NCBI GenBank assembly: GCA_963580455.1
Contig: OY756961.1
Coordinates: 22,859,001 to 22,923,000 of the forward strand
Origin: Euonymus europaeus
Taxonomy: Eukaryota; Streptophyta; Magnoliopsida; Celastrales; Celastraceae
Length of the DNA stretch: 64,000 bases
Direction of reading: 5' to 3'
Part shown: one piece after another, positions 50,551 through 62,399 of the stretch
Numbering within the stretch: the first letter of the stretch is position 1
How the letters are laid out: each line of letters opens with the position of its first letter
Position numbers and translations under genes: made by a program
The notes under the pieces: generated by a model
What the model was told of the DNA's origin: nothing
Seen by the model: the letters and a program-made list of their open reading frames with translations, nothing else
The model's database searches: none

Positions 50551-53500
50551 TCACCCTTCTGCACAATGCCGTTCTTCAGCCAAGTACTCGACAAATTCAT
50601 CGATAAGATAAGGCCAAGCACCTTCAGCATCATAATTTGACAGGGAAGGATTTACAGTCTGCACGTTCAGAAACAATCAGGAAATAAGTATTATCATGAT
50701 ACTATAAATCGAATCAGTAATACAAGCCACCTTAAGGCATATGGAAGATTAAATATAAACAGTTGTCCCGAAAAATTCTATAGGCTGTGGCTGTGAACTT
50801 TAATCATACCAATGCATGGGATTTCCATTCAATCCTAAAAGGCCATTTTAAAGGTATCAACAGAATTCAAGCTCCTTCAATATGTTATAAAGATCGTTTG
50901 ATTCTTTTTCGTCAATGAACCAAAAATTAATGCTTTGTAAAAGATGAACATGAATCATGAATATTCACAAATTACCAAAATCAAAACTGATGATATCAAT
51001 GGTGTTGTAGGATCTATGATTTGAAGACCGTACAGGTAAGTGATAGGTGAGAAAAAGAAAAGGAACAAAATGAAGGACAAAGGGACAGGACATCTTAACT
51101 AGGTTGCATCCACCAAGGTACTATTATAAGCTAAGGAAAAAGTTGAAGGCCTTCTTTTCCCCTTGAGAAGGTAGCTTTGTTTGCATAACCAGTGTCGCCT
51201 AAGTCATACTATTGTCTCGATTTTTTAAGACAGGTATTCAGAGACAGACTGATTGCCACACAGAAGTGTCGGGAGCTAAAAACAAGCATTTTGATGCAAC
51301 AGATCTTACCCTTGCAAATTCCAGTAGTTGAGACCAAGTGTCTCTAGAGATTGCTTTGTTATGCTTCGCCTGAGATTAGAGGTAGCAAAAGATAAAAGAA
51401 AAAAAGTAAGGACAACATAAGATATACATCCACACTTGTGTAGTTGAAAACATCAATTCAACAGCAGCATCCATTACTACTATATGCCAATTCTTGTAGT
51501 CTCCAGTAAAGGATTTGGGGATTTTGAGCATAAATTTTTCATATAAATGATAAATCAAATCATCTTTGACACAAAAACCAGCTAGGATACTGAAGATAAA
51601 AATTATGTCTTCATCTAAGCAAAAAAAAATAGTGACGGAAATTGCATTGGACACTTCAGATCATTATGTACAAACACATCTACTTGATGCAGACATTCAG
51701 GGACATCCTTAACAGGCATAAATGGTAAGATGTATAAAGTAAAGGCACTATTTTAAAATAAAGAGTATTACATGGAAGAAATTTACGGATACAACTCAAA
51801 AAATCACACGGCCCCTTAAAATCGGCTTGATTCTAGAGAACGTAATGTCACTTGGTCAGAAAGCTTCTCCATAGACATGCAAGCACGAGTCATAGCACTT
51901 GCATGCGCAGCGCAATCCAATACAAGTTAATTCAATTTATGACATGCTACTTGATAAGTGCACCATCTTCAACCACAAATTAATAAATTAAAATGGGCAT
52001 TTTAAAATGCTACCTGTAAGAACTGACACCAATGATCAACCAATGGCCACTGCTTTTCGGCAAACAGTAACTGCCACATTCCAATTGCTGTATCTAATGC
52101 CAATGACTTCTGACCCTGGAATACCACAGAAACATCAGCAAAGACAAGCATAATATGTCAAATAACATTGTTAGAAGAAACCATATCAATGCGCAATTTG
52201 AAATTATAATCTACGACTATGTCGAGGATTTATAATGTTACACATCACCAGTCTAAAAGCAGAGTAAATAAAAATTTGAACAATAAATACATGTGTAATT
52301 GCAAAAATGTTCAATAATAATTATAAAATATGGATATGCCAAATGTAAGGATAAGGTCTGCGTACATCCTACTTGCCGTGGCCTTTGCCCACTGCGGGAG
52401 TCTTGTGCACGGGTGTTGTTTACCTTATTTATGGATTCGCTAAATGTGTGAATATATCTAATCAAATTTGCCGAGGCATAGCCGCATAGCACATAAAAAC
52501 ACACACAAGAGAGAGAATAAAGCATGACTACCATGCACAAAGTTTTACTTATGATTGTTGATATTGGTACTTCAATTTGCACCACTAAAAACTCCCCAAT
52601 TTTCAGTATATCATCTATTTTTTTAGTTAAGAAGACCTGTACTTTTGGGTTCTCTTAAGCACTTTCCAATCCATGAGTTCACCGGTTTCGTCACATTAAA
52701 GGTTTATTAACAACAAAATTCAACATCCTGCATCTGGAAAAATCACATCTCTATGAATTCCACCTTTATTGTTATATACTTGTTGCTGTTGATTATGTTT
52801 CTAAATGGATTGAGGGGATTGCTACTAAGACTAATGATGGTAAGATTGTGCTTAGTTTTCTGAAGGATGAGAGATTTGGTACACCTCGTGCAATCATTAG
52901 CGATGGAAGAAAACAATCTTGTAACAAAGACTTTGAAATAGAGAATATGAAGACAGGGAATATTTTCAAAATGAAAGGTTATCAGTTGAAACTAATATGG
53001 GAAGCATTGCCACAGCTCAATTAGTTGATTTTGTTGATATGATCAAGCCTTCGTATGTCATTCCGTCTTGCCTAGACGTTAAATAAAGCACTTGGTGGGC
53101 GGCATCCTATCTAAGTGACTTCGTTCATTTTTTTATTATTATTTTTTTGTTTCAATTTCATGCATCTCAAGCTTATCCTAAAATTGTTTGCATTCTATCC
53201 CATTTTGGGACACTTAAAAAAATGTATATTTACAATGTTCTACATAACGAATCCAACAATGTATTTTTTGCCATGAACAAAAATCATACATATACAGAAA
53301 AAAGACAAGAAGAACATTGAACTGTTGGATCTGAGCTCAAAATTTGTCAGGTCTTTTTCTGTATGCATATGCTTTTTGTTCATGGAAAAAAATACATCCC
53401 TGGATTCGTTACACGAAACACCGTCTCTACATCATTTTTCCTTAAAATAAAACCTGCAATCCAAAATGGGCCCATCTTGAGCGGCTGCTGTGCTTAAAAA

Positions 53501-56500
53501 TTCCACTTCTTTCACCCCAAAGAAACAAAATATAAAAATACTTCTACTAAGCAAGAGGTGTAAAAGTTTAAACAATTCCCATGCACAATGAGTCGGGGAG
53601 GGGAACATGTATGCAGCGGCCTTTCCCCATAAGCTGACAGGCTGTTTCCATGATTGGAACCTGACCTAAGTATTGTATTAAACAACTACCACTGGGCTAC
53701 ATGTTTGTCCTTAATGAAATTTTTGCAATGTAAACGAAATAATTGCTTTGGTAATATTTTTATATTTTAAGGACAGTGGGTTGAATGGTTGACGTAGGCT
53801 TTTGTTTGCCTCAAGATGCAGAACATTTGCAAATTGAGCTAACTTCTATAGCCAAGAAAATCCTACTTTAGCATTATTGCCAGAGGAATAGTTAACTAAT
53901 TAACCATTTGAATCATAGATATAAGCATTGCAGAGGAATCTTCAAGAATATATACCAAGAAAATCAATATGCATCATCCAAGTACCTTTTCCTTTGCCCA
54001 GCCAAAAGCAAAATTATAGATTTCACGGAACTTTTCTGCACAATCAAATCAACAGATATAATTTCAGAACAAAAACATAATAGATGTACCAAGAATAACA
54101 ATGAAATGAATCACGTGAATCTTTTCACAAGTATTTCATGTAAAAAAAAAGCATCCAATCAAGGCAATATAGCACTATGTAACTTTAAATATATTCCTAA
54201 GGTAACCGCTAATAATATAAGAAATCATGCATACGTTCATCTTTTAACTCGGAGCGCATGAAAGGTATTCTTTCACGGAACTTGTCCAAAGAATCTATCC
54301 TGCAATAAAAATACGTTTATCCTTCAACAAGTTTTAAATGATACTAGTCTCAAGCTATGAATGAAATAACACAAAGTAATTATAGATTTACCCAAGTGTT
54401 TGCAATCCACCGACGAACTCCTGCTTGGAAAATTCACACATCGTTGCAGCCTTCATATGCCATGAAACAACCAACTGCAGCACAGGACAACAATTCACAT
54501 CATTAGGAAACCAAGTCAAATTACTATTAGAAACAATTTCCCTTCCAGAACAAAAGGTCCACCAGAAATATTATCAAAGAAGATTCAAGTTCTCAAAAGG
54601 TATATTCAAGAGCATGAAAACAAGTATTACTAGTGGTTTAAAAGAGTTGATGCGGCTGACATGTTTATTTTGCCCGCATTCATAACTAGAAAAATAGAAT
54701 ATAAAGAACTTTCCCTGTTTGGCAGAACCAAACATTTAAAACAAACATATTTGAACCTCGTTCCGTTCAAGAAAGTTAAATTTGGTTCAAAGTGCTTATA
54801 CACATATTCTTAAAAAACATAAAGCTTCTAATAATATAAGTAGCCATATTACAAATGAGAATCTAAAAGCGTGAACTTCTTTTTCTGGCTTAGACAAAAG
54901 ATTCAAGAGAAAGGGAAAACAAAGCAGTTCCACATAACATTTAAAGATCAATAATCATATTTCATCTGTTTCAATAAGCAGTCACTGTAATATGAAAGGC
55001 AAAACACATGCATACGACATACAACAGAGAGCAAAAGGAAGAAGAACATATGGCAAACCATCCAAACTCCAAGAGCCCAAAAGATAAATAAAAATGAGTT
55101 ACAGGAAACATTCTCCCAATTGAATGATCTAAAACGCCCTAAAACACTCATTGTTCAATCTTCACCATTCACAGCCCCTAAAACTAACTTTACCTTGCTT
55201 ATTTCATGTCCATATTTGCTCTATGATAATACATTCACAAATACCACAAAAATTTACACAGCAACTAAGCCATCAATAAGAAATGAAAAAGAATGCAATT
55301 CATTGTCGTGCTCCGTTGGCAATAAATTAAACAATCCCTTGCCAATACATATTTCGACAAACATTTATTGAGAAAAGCAAGCTTAAAACATATTTGTTTT
55401 TATGATTTTCACGCCCCCTTCGTGATAAAAGAGCAAAAAACCTCTAGTTCACCCACCACTCCAGATAAATCCACTTATATGTTCCCAACATGTCTGCCAC
55501 TAAATGAGAATGTAAAAAGTGGGCAGCCAAGATCTAAGATATATACATAGCTAGACGTAACAGACTTCTCTTTGAATAAAAAATTTCACCGTAGCACCCA
55601 TTTCTCGGAAATTGCAGTTGACAATGCCAGATCATTGAGCTATAAAAGTCAAACCTCAGGTAAACCGAAGGAAAGACGATCAGGATCTCTAAAATATTCC
55701 TTTATCTTTACAGAATCAACTTACGGACAAAATTTTCCATAAATATCATCTCCATGCATCAAAATTTTCCAAATAACCAAAATTAAATTTTGTTTTGAGT
55801 AAGAACTTTCTTAAGGAAATTGGGGCAAAACACTATATAGCATACATAGAAAAGAAACTTATAAGTGGATATAAACATATAAATTCTTTTTGAAGGAATA
55901 AACAAATACATACCATAACTATATCTTGAGGATCGACCTGCCACAAAGAAGGGCTCAAATGTTAATCAAAACTAAAATGAAATGACTTAGCTACCTCCAG
56001 AATGGTGCAAAACACAACATAAAGGTCTAATACAATTCCATGGCCACAAACACAATATGGGGTATTCAAATGATCACTTAAACATTATGGTGATCAACAA
56101 TATCAACTATATGAAATTGAAACTCACCTGGAGATCACTGCAAAGGAGACTTATACCATCTGCATGTATCATGTCGACATAAGGGTCTGCAAAACACATT
56201 AAAATCAAAGTTCAGTACATGAATACCGTAATCTATTTCCTTGTACGATTAGGAAGAAATGCAGATAACAGAGAAACCATGAGAAAGAGCAACTTTTCTC
56301 TGTTACCATATCCTACATTTATCAGTTGCCCAGTTGATGATGGGATAAAAATTAAATCTATTCATGAGACTCGGACGTTTATCAAGTGGCAAGATCCAAG
56401 AAAACAGCACTAGGTAATAAAGAATAACTGGTACCTAATGGTAAGGGTATTGAAAATTTCTTGTGAAACAACTACAATTTTAGCTTCTTCCCACCCCTTT

Positions 56501-59500
56501 TGGCCTTTCAATTGCAAAAAAAAAAAAAAAAAACTGCCAGCAATCTCCATCCAAATTATCCAGGTAGTTGCCACTTGCCAGTGATATAGTCTTGACAATC
56601 ATTCTTTAGTTCAGCTGTAGCCCAACTGACTCCTAGCATTAAGTTCTAGTCATCTAGTGTTCTACCACTGACATTTATGATTTTGACAACAGTGCAGCTA
56701 ACAATTCACTCAAAATATGACCAAGATTAAGAGCATTTAAAAGGAAACCAAACTGTGATCATATTTCAACAACTACCAAGACACAATCTAAGGCTATAAT
56801 GTTTCTGACTATGCCTTCGATGTCGCTCAACCTATTAGATCATGTGTTTATAATACAAATATGCTTTGAAATACACCTAGGCAAAGGTAATTGTAACCTG
56901 ATAAACAAACAATGTACTTGTCTATTTATGCAGTATAAGAATCCTTACCAGACCCTCGGTCAAACACTTTTGACCTTGCCAAGTATTAGAAGGCATCCAA
57001 TCATAACTTCTCACATTATTCAGAGGTTCATTCGCAGAAAGTATAACATATATGAACTTTTGGAACAGTTATCAATGTTATTTACTGAAATACTTAGCAG
57101 CTAACTTTTATTGAACGATGTTATGTACTAGAATACCACCACCAAGATTCAAGGCTATCTATAGCAAAATTATATGCAGATTTTTAACATGATTTCTACA
57201 GTCTTTCATTTCACTCTCACTGGAAGAAAAAGAACAAAAAAAAAGGGCATGAAACTAAGGACAAAATTGTGAAACAAATAGTAAGTCCAAAGTCATATCT
57301 TGCCTTTGTATTTATTGTAAAGCTCTTCCAAATGTCTAGTGTCAGTAAGCGTTTGGATTTGGGGTCGGCTGTAGAACACTTCAAATGCTCCATCAAGATG
57401 CCAATCACTTGCCTTCAGAACTTGAAGAGCAACCTTTTCACTGTATCAAACATGTTGGAATAAATAAAAAAGAAAATTTCAAGTACACCAAAATAAGACC
57501 ATCCTGCTTATATCATACAGACACAGATACATATTAAATTTGTTAGTTTACGAAGACGCAGTCCAATCCATAAGAACCAAATACATAAAGTGATTAACAA
57601 ACAGCAAAATGTGCGCCTTGCATTATTTTTGTCATTTGTGAATGCAAATAAACTTTATTAAGGGGGCAAAAGGGCAGTGCAACCCAAAGATACAACTTGC
57701 ACATTGCATTCTGTCAAATAGCAACTCATTTAACTGCATTAGTGCCTTGAAAGAGAGATGTCACCAATGGGGCACTCGAGTAATTAATGACAGTTCAAAT
57801 CAAGTATGAAACTGTGTTCGTAACTAATGAATTACAGGTTACTAGCCTACAGGAAAAGCTCATCATTGAATATTGTGTCTATATGATTTTTCTGTTTCAC
57901 AACTGTCGTCCTCACTCTCCTGAAAACATTTTTAGAAAACAAAACGACATGCAATAGCTGCACCATGTGGCAACTTTAAGACTTTGTGCTGCTAAGAGCA
58001 AGTGCATAGTTCCATGACCTGAGACTGGCCAAAGTTTGATCCTGATTAACCCTCCCAACAAGAATAAATGACCTCTACCAAGAGGCCAGAGAGAAGCCTC
58101 TGATGCTGGTCAAAGATAAAGGACTCCATAGAAGCATTTTCATCAAAATAAGAAGAAGAAAAAAAAACTATTCAAACTTCATCATGATGCTCAACGAAAC
58201 CTCTATCCTAAACAATTTGGGCTCATCCATACAAATTCATAGACTAGTAACAATGTAACATTATAATCTAACTACTTATGCCATTCAATATAATCAAACC
58301 TAACATCCATGATTCCAAAGTATTTAAAAATGTCACTTTAACCTCTACAGTCACACGTGTTTCATCAAACAGAATCAACATTTTCGACTGTCATTCATTA
58401 GTAGCGACAATGCTAACTAGCACACTCTAGCACAACTCAACGGCTTATAGGAAATTGAACTTTTTAACAGGTAAAATATATTGACTTTCTGGTAAATTGA
58501 GATCGAATATTGAGCAAGTGAACAGAAAAATCACCACGATACTAAAAGATTGGGTTCAAAAATGTAAGCAGATGTTATTTGATATGACTTTAACCAATGT
58601 CTAAGCACAATTGGACAGCTATATATTTAATATAGAATAGATATATGCATAGAGTGGCATAGAATGGTTTCCGAAATTATTGATGCCGTAGCTTAAGAAA
58701 ATACCACTGATATTCATGTTAATGGAAGGATTCTTTACTAGGAAACTGATTGCTAATATTCCTTTTGACATTTACTGGTTGAATGAGTACAAGGTTAACA
58801 AGCTGTATGCCTTAAACTCTTGTAAGTATTGAGCATCATAGGAGAATTTTCATATCTTGATTCACAAATCCATGTTTAAAACCATTTCGGAAATGTTCCT
58901 ACGATGCAGTAGCTTCGTTCAACAAATTATGAGTTAAGTAAAAAACAGATGCTACATCTAATTATCAGGTTACCTTGCTCCAGTTATAGTCATAAACTGC
59001 TGGACTTTGTCACGGTGGCCTCTACCCAACTTGTGCTGTCATAAGGAAAAGATAAATGTAACCAGTCAGGCATTCAAGCGCATGCATACCACAATAAATA
59101 ACATTTGACAAAAAAATCAATTAAAGAAAAAGGTCGGCCATAGAATGCACCAGTTTAAACAAAGAATCAAATTCTTCGGATGAAGGTATCTTTATACATA
59201 AAACAAAAAAGGAAGAGCACCACACCTTCTTTTTTTTTCCTTTTGCTTTTGAGGGCTATGTATGATATTATGATGGCACCAAATTCATTGAAATAGTTTT
59301 TCTCGCTCCGGCAGTCTTTAAATGATTCAAATCTGAGCTTCCAAATTACTTAGCATGAAAAACCAGTATATTTCAGAAGAAAACAAACAAAGTTGTGTAA
59401 TTTCCATTCATGCACAGCGTTGTCCAATTCAGAGTGAACCTTTTCTCTCTTTTCCTCAACTTTCTCAGCAACCAAACAGAAACTCCAGCGAATATAAAAA

Positions 59501-59684
59501 GTACCAATATAAACTCGAATTCACCAAATGAGTGAGACCCATCTAATTATATTCAGCAAAACTGACTTCAACTTCATATTTCCACTAATTGCTCAACCCA
59601 AAAAGAAATCACAAAAAAGATAGGTATATACACGAAAAGCACAGAGAGAGGGAAGTAATAGCAGAGTAATGAGTAACTAACCAT
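50551..59684 (-). CDS. DCN1: DCN1-like cullin neddylation protein (UBA plus potentiating-neddylation domain)
   Basis: Eleven coding exons, in transcript order: 59684-59682, 59035-58974, 57440-57304, 56186-56128, 55937-55914, 54474-54392, 54299-54235, 54035-53986, 52115-52014, 51369-51310 and 50658-50551; 250 residues. It is a scaffold E3 that promotes NEDD8 attachment to cullins, so it activates SCF-type ubiquitin ligases. A UBA domain (HKLGRGHRDKVQQFMTITGA to WHLDGAFEVFY, residues 2-45) precedes the cullin-binding PONY domain (about 60-245) with DPYVDMIHADGISLLCSDLQ, KQEFVGGLQTLGIDSLDKFR, FAFGWAKEKGQKSLALDTAI and YLIDEFVEYLAE. Length matches Arabidopsis orthologues. The first coding exon is only the ATG, exon 5 is 24 bases, and the intron after exon 3 has a GC donor (AAAG|GCAAG, 57303). 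Intron 8 (52116-53985) is packed with transposon remains. Confidence 0.95.
52346..52436 (+). mobile_element. SINE tail fragment in DCN1-like intron 8
   Basis: AAGGTCTGCGTACATCCTAC, then CACTGCGGGAGTCTTGTGCA and a TTGTTTACC end match the tail of the SINE-like copy in PGK intron 1. No tRNA-like head is present, so it is 5'-truncated or diverged. Confidence 0.55.
52773..53128 (+). mobile_element. Ty3/Gypsy integrase fragment (degenerate)
   Basis: Reads YILVAVDYVSKWIEGIATKT followed by FGTPRAIISDG, the central catalytic core of Ty3/Gypsy integrases of Athila/Tat type (DYVSKWVEA, GTPRAIISDGG). It then jumps to GNIFKMKGYQLKLIWE, which matches the post-integrase end of such polyproteins. The closing ACGTTAAATAAAGCACTTGG is typical of sequence near their 3' end. 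An internal deletion and stops make it non-functional. It lies antisense within DCN1-like intron 8. Confidence 0.75.
53199..53470. mobile_element. MITE-like inverted repeat in DCN1-like intron 8
   Basis: About 272 bp with CCCATTTTGG at 53199-53208 and its complement CCAAAATGGG at 53461-53470. Inside, arms at about 53246-53311 and 53352-53420 are roughly 80% inverted copies (AACGAATCCA..ATGTATTTTTT.CCATGAACAAAAA). The loop is about 40 bases. No coding capacity. Confidence 0.65.
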
Positions 59685-60060
59685 CTTGGAAGACGTTGTT
59701 GATGTAAGAGCCCCAATACTATCTCTGTAAACCAAGCTGTGACAGTTGAATGGGAACTTCAATTTAGGGTTTGTGCTTTTGATATATGAATTCGATTTTC
59801 GCTGGTATCAATCAATCGTATTTCATGGGCTACTTTTTGGAGCTTTTGCCTTTCTACCCTTCTGTCAATTTTAGGAGTCTGAATGAACCGGGCGTTCTCG
59901 AGCAACTCGGCAGTTCGTTAATGGCTCGACTCGACAGGAGTTCAGCCTTAAACCAGCCAATCCCGCACGCGACTGAACAAAACAACTACTATCCCCGAAC
60001 TTTCAGATTCCATATATTAGTTTGTTCAACTCGGCACGAGACCCTCTACTCCTTAGTCTT
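59685..60060. promoter_or_regulatory. DCN1-like 5' UTR and upstream region
   Basis: GC-richer sequence immediately upstream of the single-codon first exon, so it should contain the 5' UTR and core promoter on the minus strand. A 94-codon plus-strand frame here has no family resemblance. Confidence 0.4.
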
Positions 60061-60670
60061 TGGTAAATAATTTTATAACAACATATAATTTGTAATAAAT
60101 GTTGGTAGTGTATACCATTTTTCAAATCTTGATATATATATTATTTTAAATATTGTGGTGTTTTGTTTATTATTATATAAAAAATATATATTATTTTAAA
60201 TTTTGTAGCTAATTATATACAGGTAGTAGCACAAATTAAAAAAATATTTTAAAAAAATATATATAATGAATTTATAATAATATATTAACATTTTTAATAA
60301 TAAATTTAATTATTTATATTTATTATTATATTTAATAATATTATCATTATTAAATATTATATTTTTTATTAAAATAATAAATTAAATCAATGGTTTTATT
60401 ATTAAAAATAAATATATTATTAAATATAAATAAAAAATTTATTAAATATAAATGAATAGATTATTAAATAATAATAAATAATATATTATTAAGTATAAAT
60501 TATTAAATATAATTGAATATATTATTAAAAATAAATAATTAAATATATTATAAAAAAATATTAATATATTATTAAATGTTAATAAATAATAGATTAGTAA
60601 GTATAACTAAATATATTATTAAATATAAATGAATATATTATTAAATAATAATATATAAATATTTTTGTTA
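60060..60670. repeat. Very AT-rich degenerate repeat tract
   Basis: About 600 bases of almost pure A/T built from variants of ATTATTAAATATAAAT with irregular period. No gene; resembles a decayed low-complexity or minisatellite tract. Confidence 0.8.
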
Positions 60671-62399
60671 AGATGAAAAGTATTTTGATCATTTGGCTGA
60701 ACTATAAGAGATAATTTAGACAATTTAATTTTTAAACAGCGTAAATGTTGCTCAAAATGCCTTTTTGGGTGTCATTTCAAAAAAACAATAAAATGTTAAA
60801 TTATGTGCTATTTTTTATTGAGTATTTGGTTATGTAGCATTTTCTGTGTACAATTGCATGTATGCTGAATAAAATTGTTTGTCAAACACCCTTTGGTTGA
60901 GATCATGTCTGACATTATAAGTTAATGTAAATAGTAATGTCTGAGTATGTCTAATAGAATATAAGTTATGTAGACTCTCAACTAATTATCTACTAACAAA
61001 ACCTCTAAATACATCATTTATTATTTAACAAAATTACAGCAAAATCAATATTAGGTCTCATATATTTACAAAAAGTCAAGTCACATACTTATTTCCACCA
61101 CCAAATGACCAAAATATTTTTCCAAATAAAGTTACATCAGCAGAAACACACATTCTTATACATTATCTAATATCATTCTCAAGAGCCTCATTGTACATAC
61201 TTAACCCTAATGAGGTGTTTGTTGACTCACTATTATTATGTGAAAATTTTCCGAGTTATATGTTTCCCTATGTGATATGAAATTATGTGATGAAACAACA
61301 TTTAGTCCATCTGAGATGTCTCTTAACCGCTCTTAAATCGTAAACATTTTCTCACACTTCAAATCTTGCGCCTTTTTGTTGGACACTACTCCTCAAGTGT
61401 CAATTAAGATTGCACAATTCCAATAAAGTGTCATGTGTAGAGCTGAATTGGAGTTAACATAATTCATTGTCTTTCTTAGTCGCAGACTCTTTTTTAAAAA
61501 GCACATGTCCTGTTGTTAGCAACACCAACACCGTTAGAGAATCCTCCATCGAATATTCTTTTTTTAGTGAAGTGTTTTATTATGTGGTATCCTCCCCTTC
61601 TCTATTGAGCCTTTTAGAGGGGTGAGTTGGGTCACTTAACAAACACACTTGATAATCAAGTGGTTGCACAATAGTCAAGCTAATCAAGTGCTGTTGCATT
61701 GTACATGCTCATATGTTATTATAATCGAGTTTGATTATTCATTTATTTATTTATTCTCAATAATATTGATTATTTGTTTCTTGAGGGTTACTATCTATCA
61801 AGATATTATACATGAAGCTTGATAGAGCAGTTACAATGGTGCAAGTTTAATTGAGAATATGTAATGGATATATATTTGTATTTTGTTGATATAACTGTAT
61901 TGAGACACGTGTTATGCTAACATGGGTGAAAATGAAATCTTTTATTATATTTTGTTATATTATAATAATGTAAATTTGCAAGATTGTTTTGATAGTTTTT
62001 TTTTCCGCCAAATAATATAAAACTTTGTATTTTTTTATTTTCATTCAAATAAAATAAATAAGATATCATTTATATCTAAAAAACAATTTTTATATTTAAA
62101 ATCTAATTAAAAACAATTAATATATCGTTTAATTCATTATGTCAAGAAAATGTTTTAACTTTTCGTGTACGAACCTTATTTAATATAAAATATGAAAACC
62201 ATTATTCAATTAATTAATTAAATAAATACACATACTACATGGGTTCATTGAGATGGACCCATCTCTCACTAACAATGTTTCATTAATAAGTGGCCCAATC
62301 CACATTCATGGGCTATTAACATTGTTGTCCAAAAATATAAACAAATAACATTTTTTTTAGCAATTGGTCATCAAAAATCATGCCTATTGTGAATACTCT
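60671..62399. other. Intergenic, AT-rich, with one dispersed repeat
   Basis: Contains dispersed repeat copy B at 61027-61200. The rest is AT-rich with no recognised gene. Confidence 0.5.
61027..61200. repeat. Dispersed AT-rich repeat, copy B
   Basis: Diverged copy of the segment at 32521-32700, same orientation, sharing GTCAAGTCACATACT and ACATCAGCA phrases in order. Confidence 0.5.

Noticed and set aside
59786..60070. 94-codon plus-strand frame
   Set aside because: No homology recognised; it overlaps the expected promoter of the DCN1-like gene.
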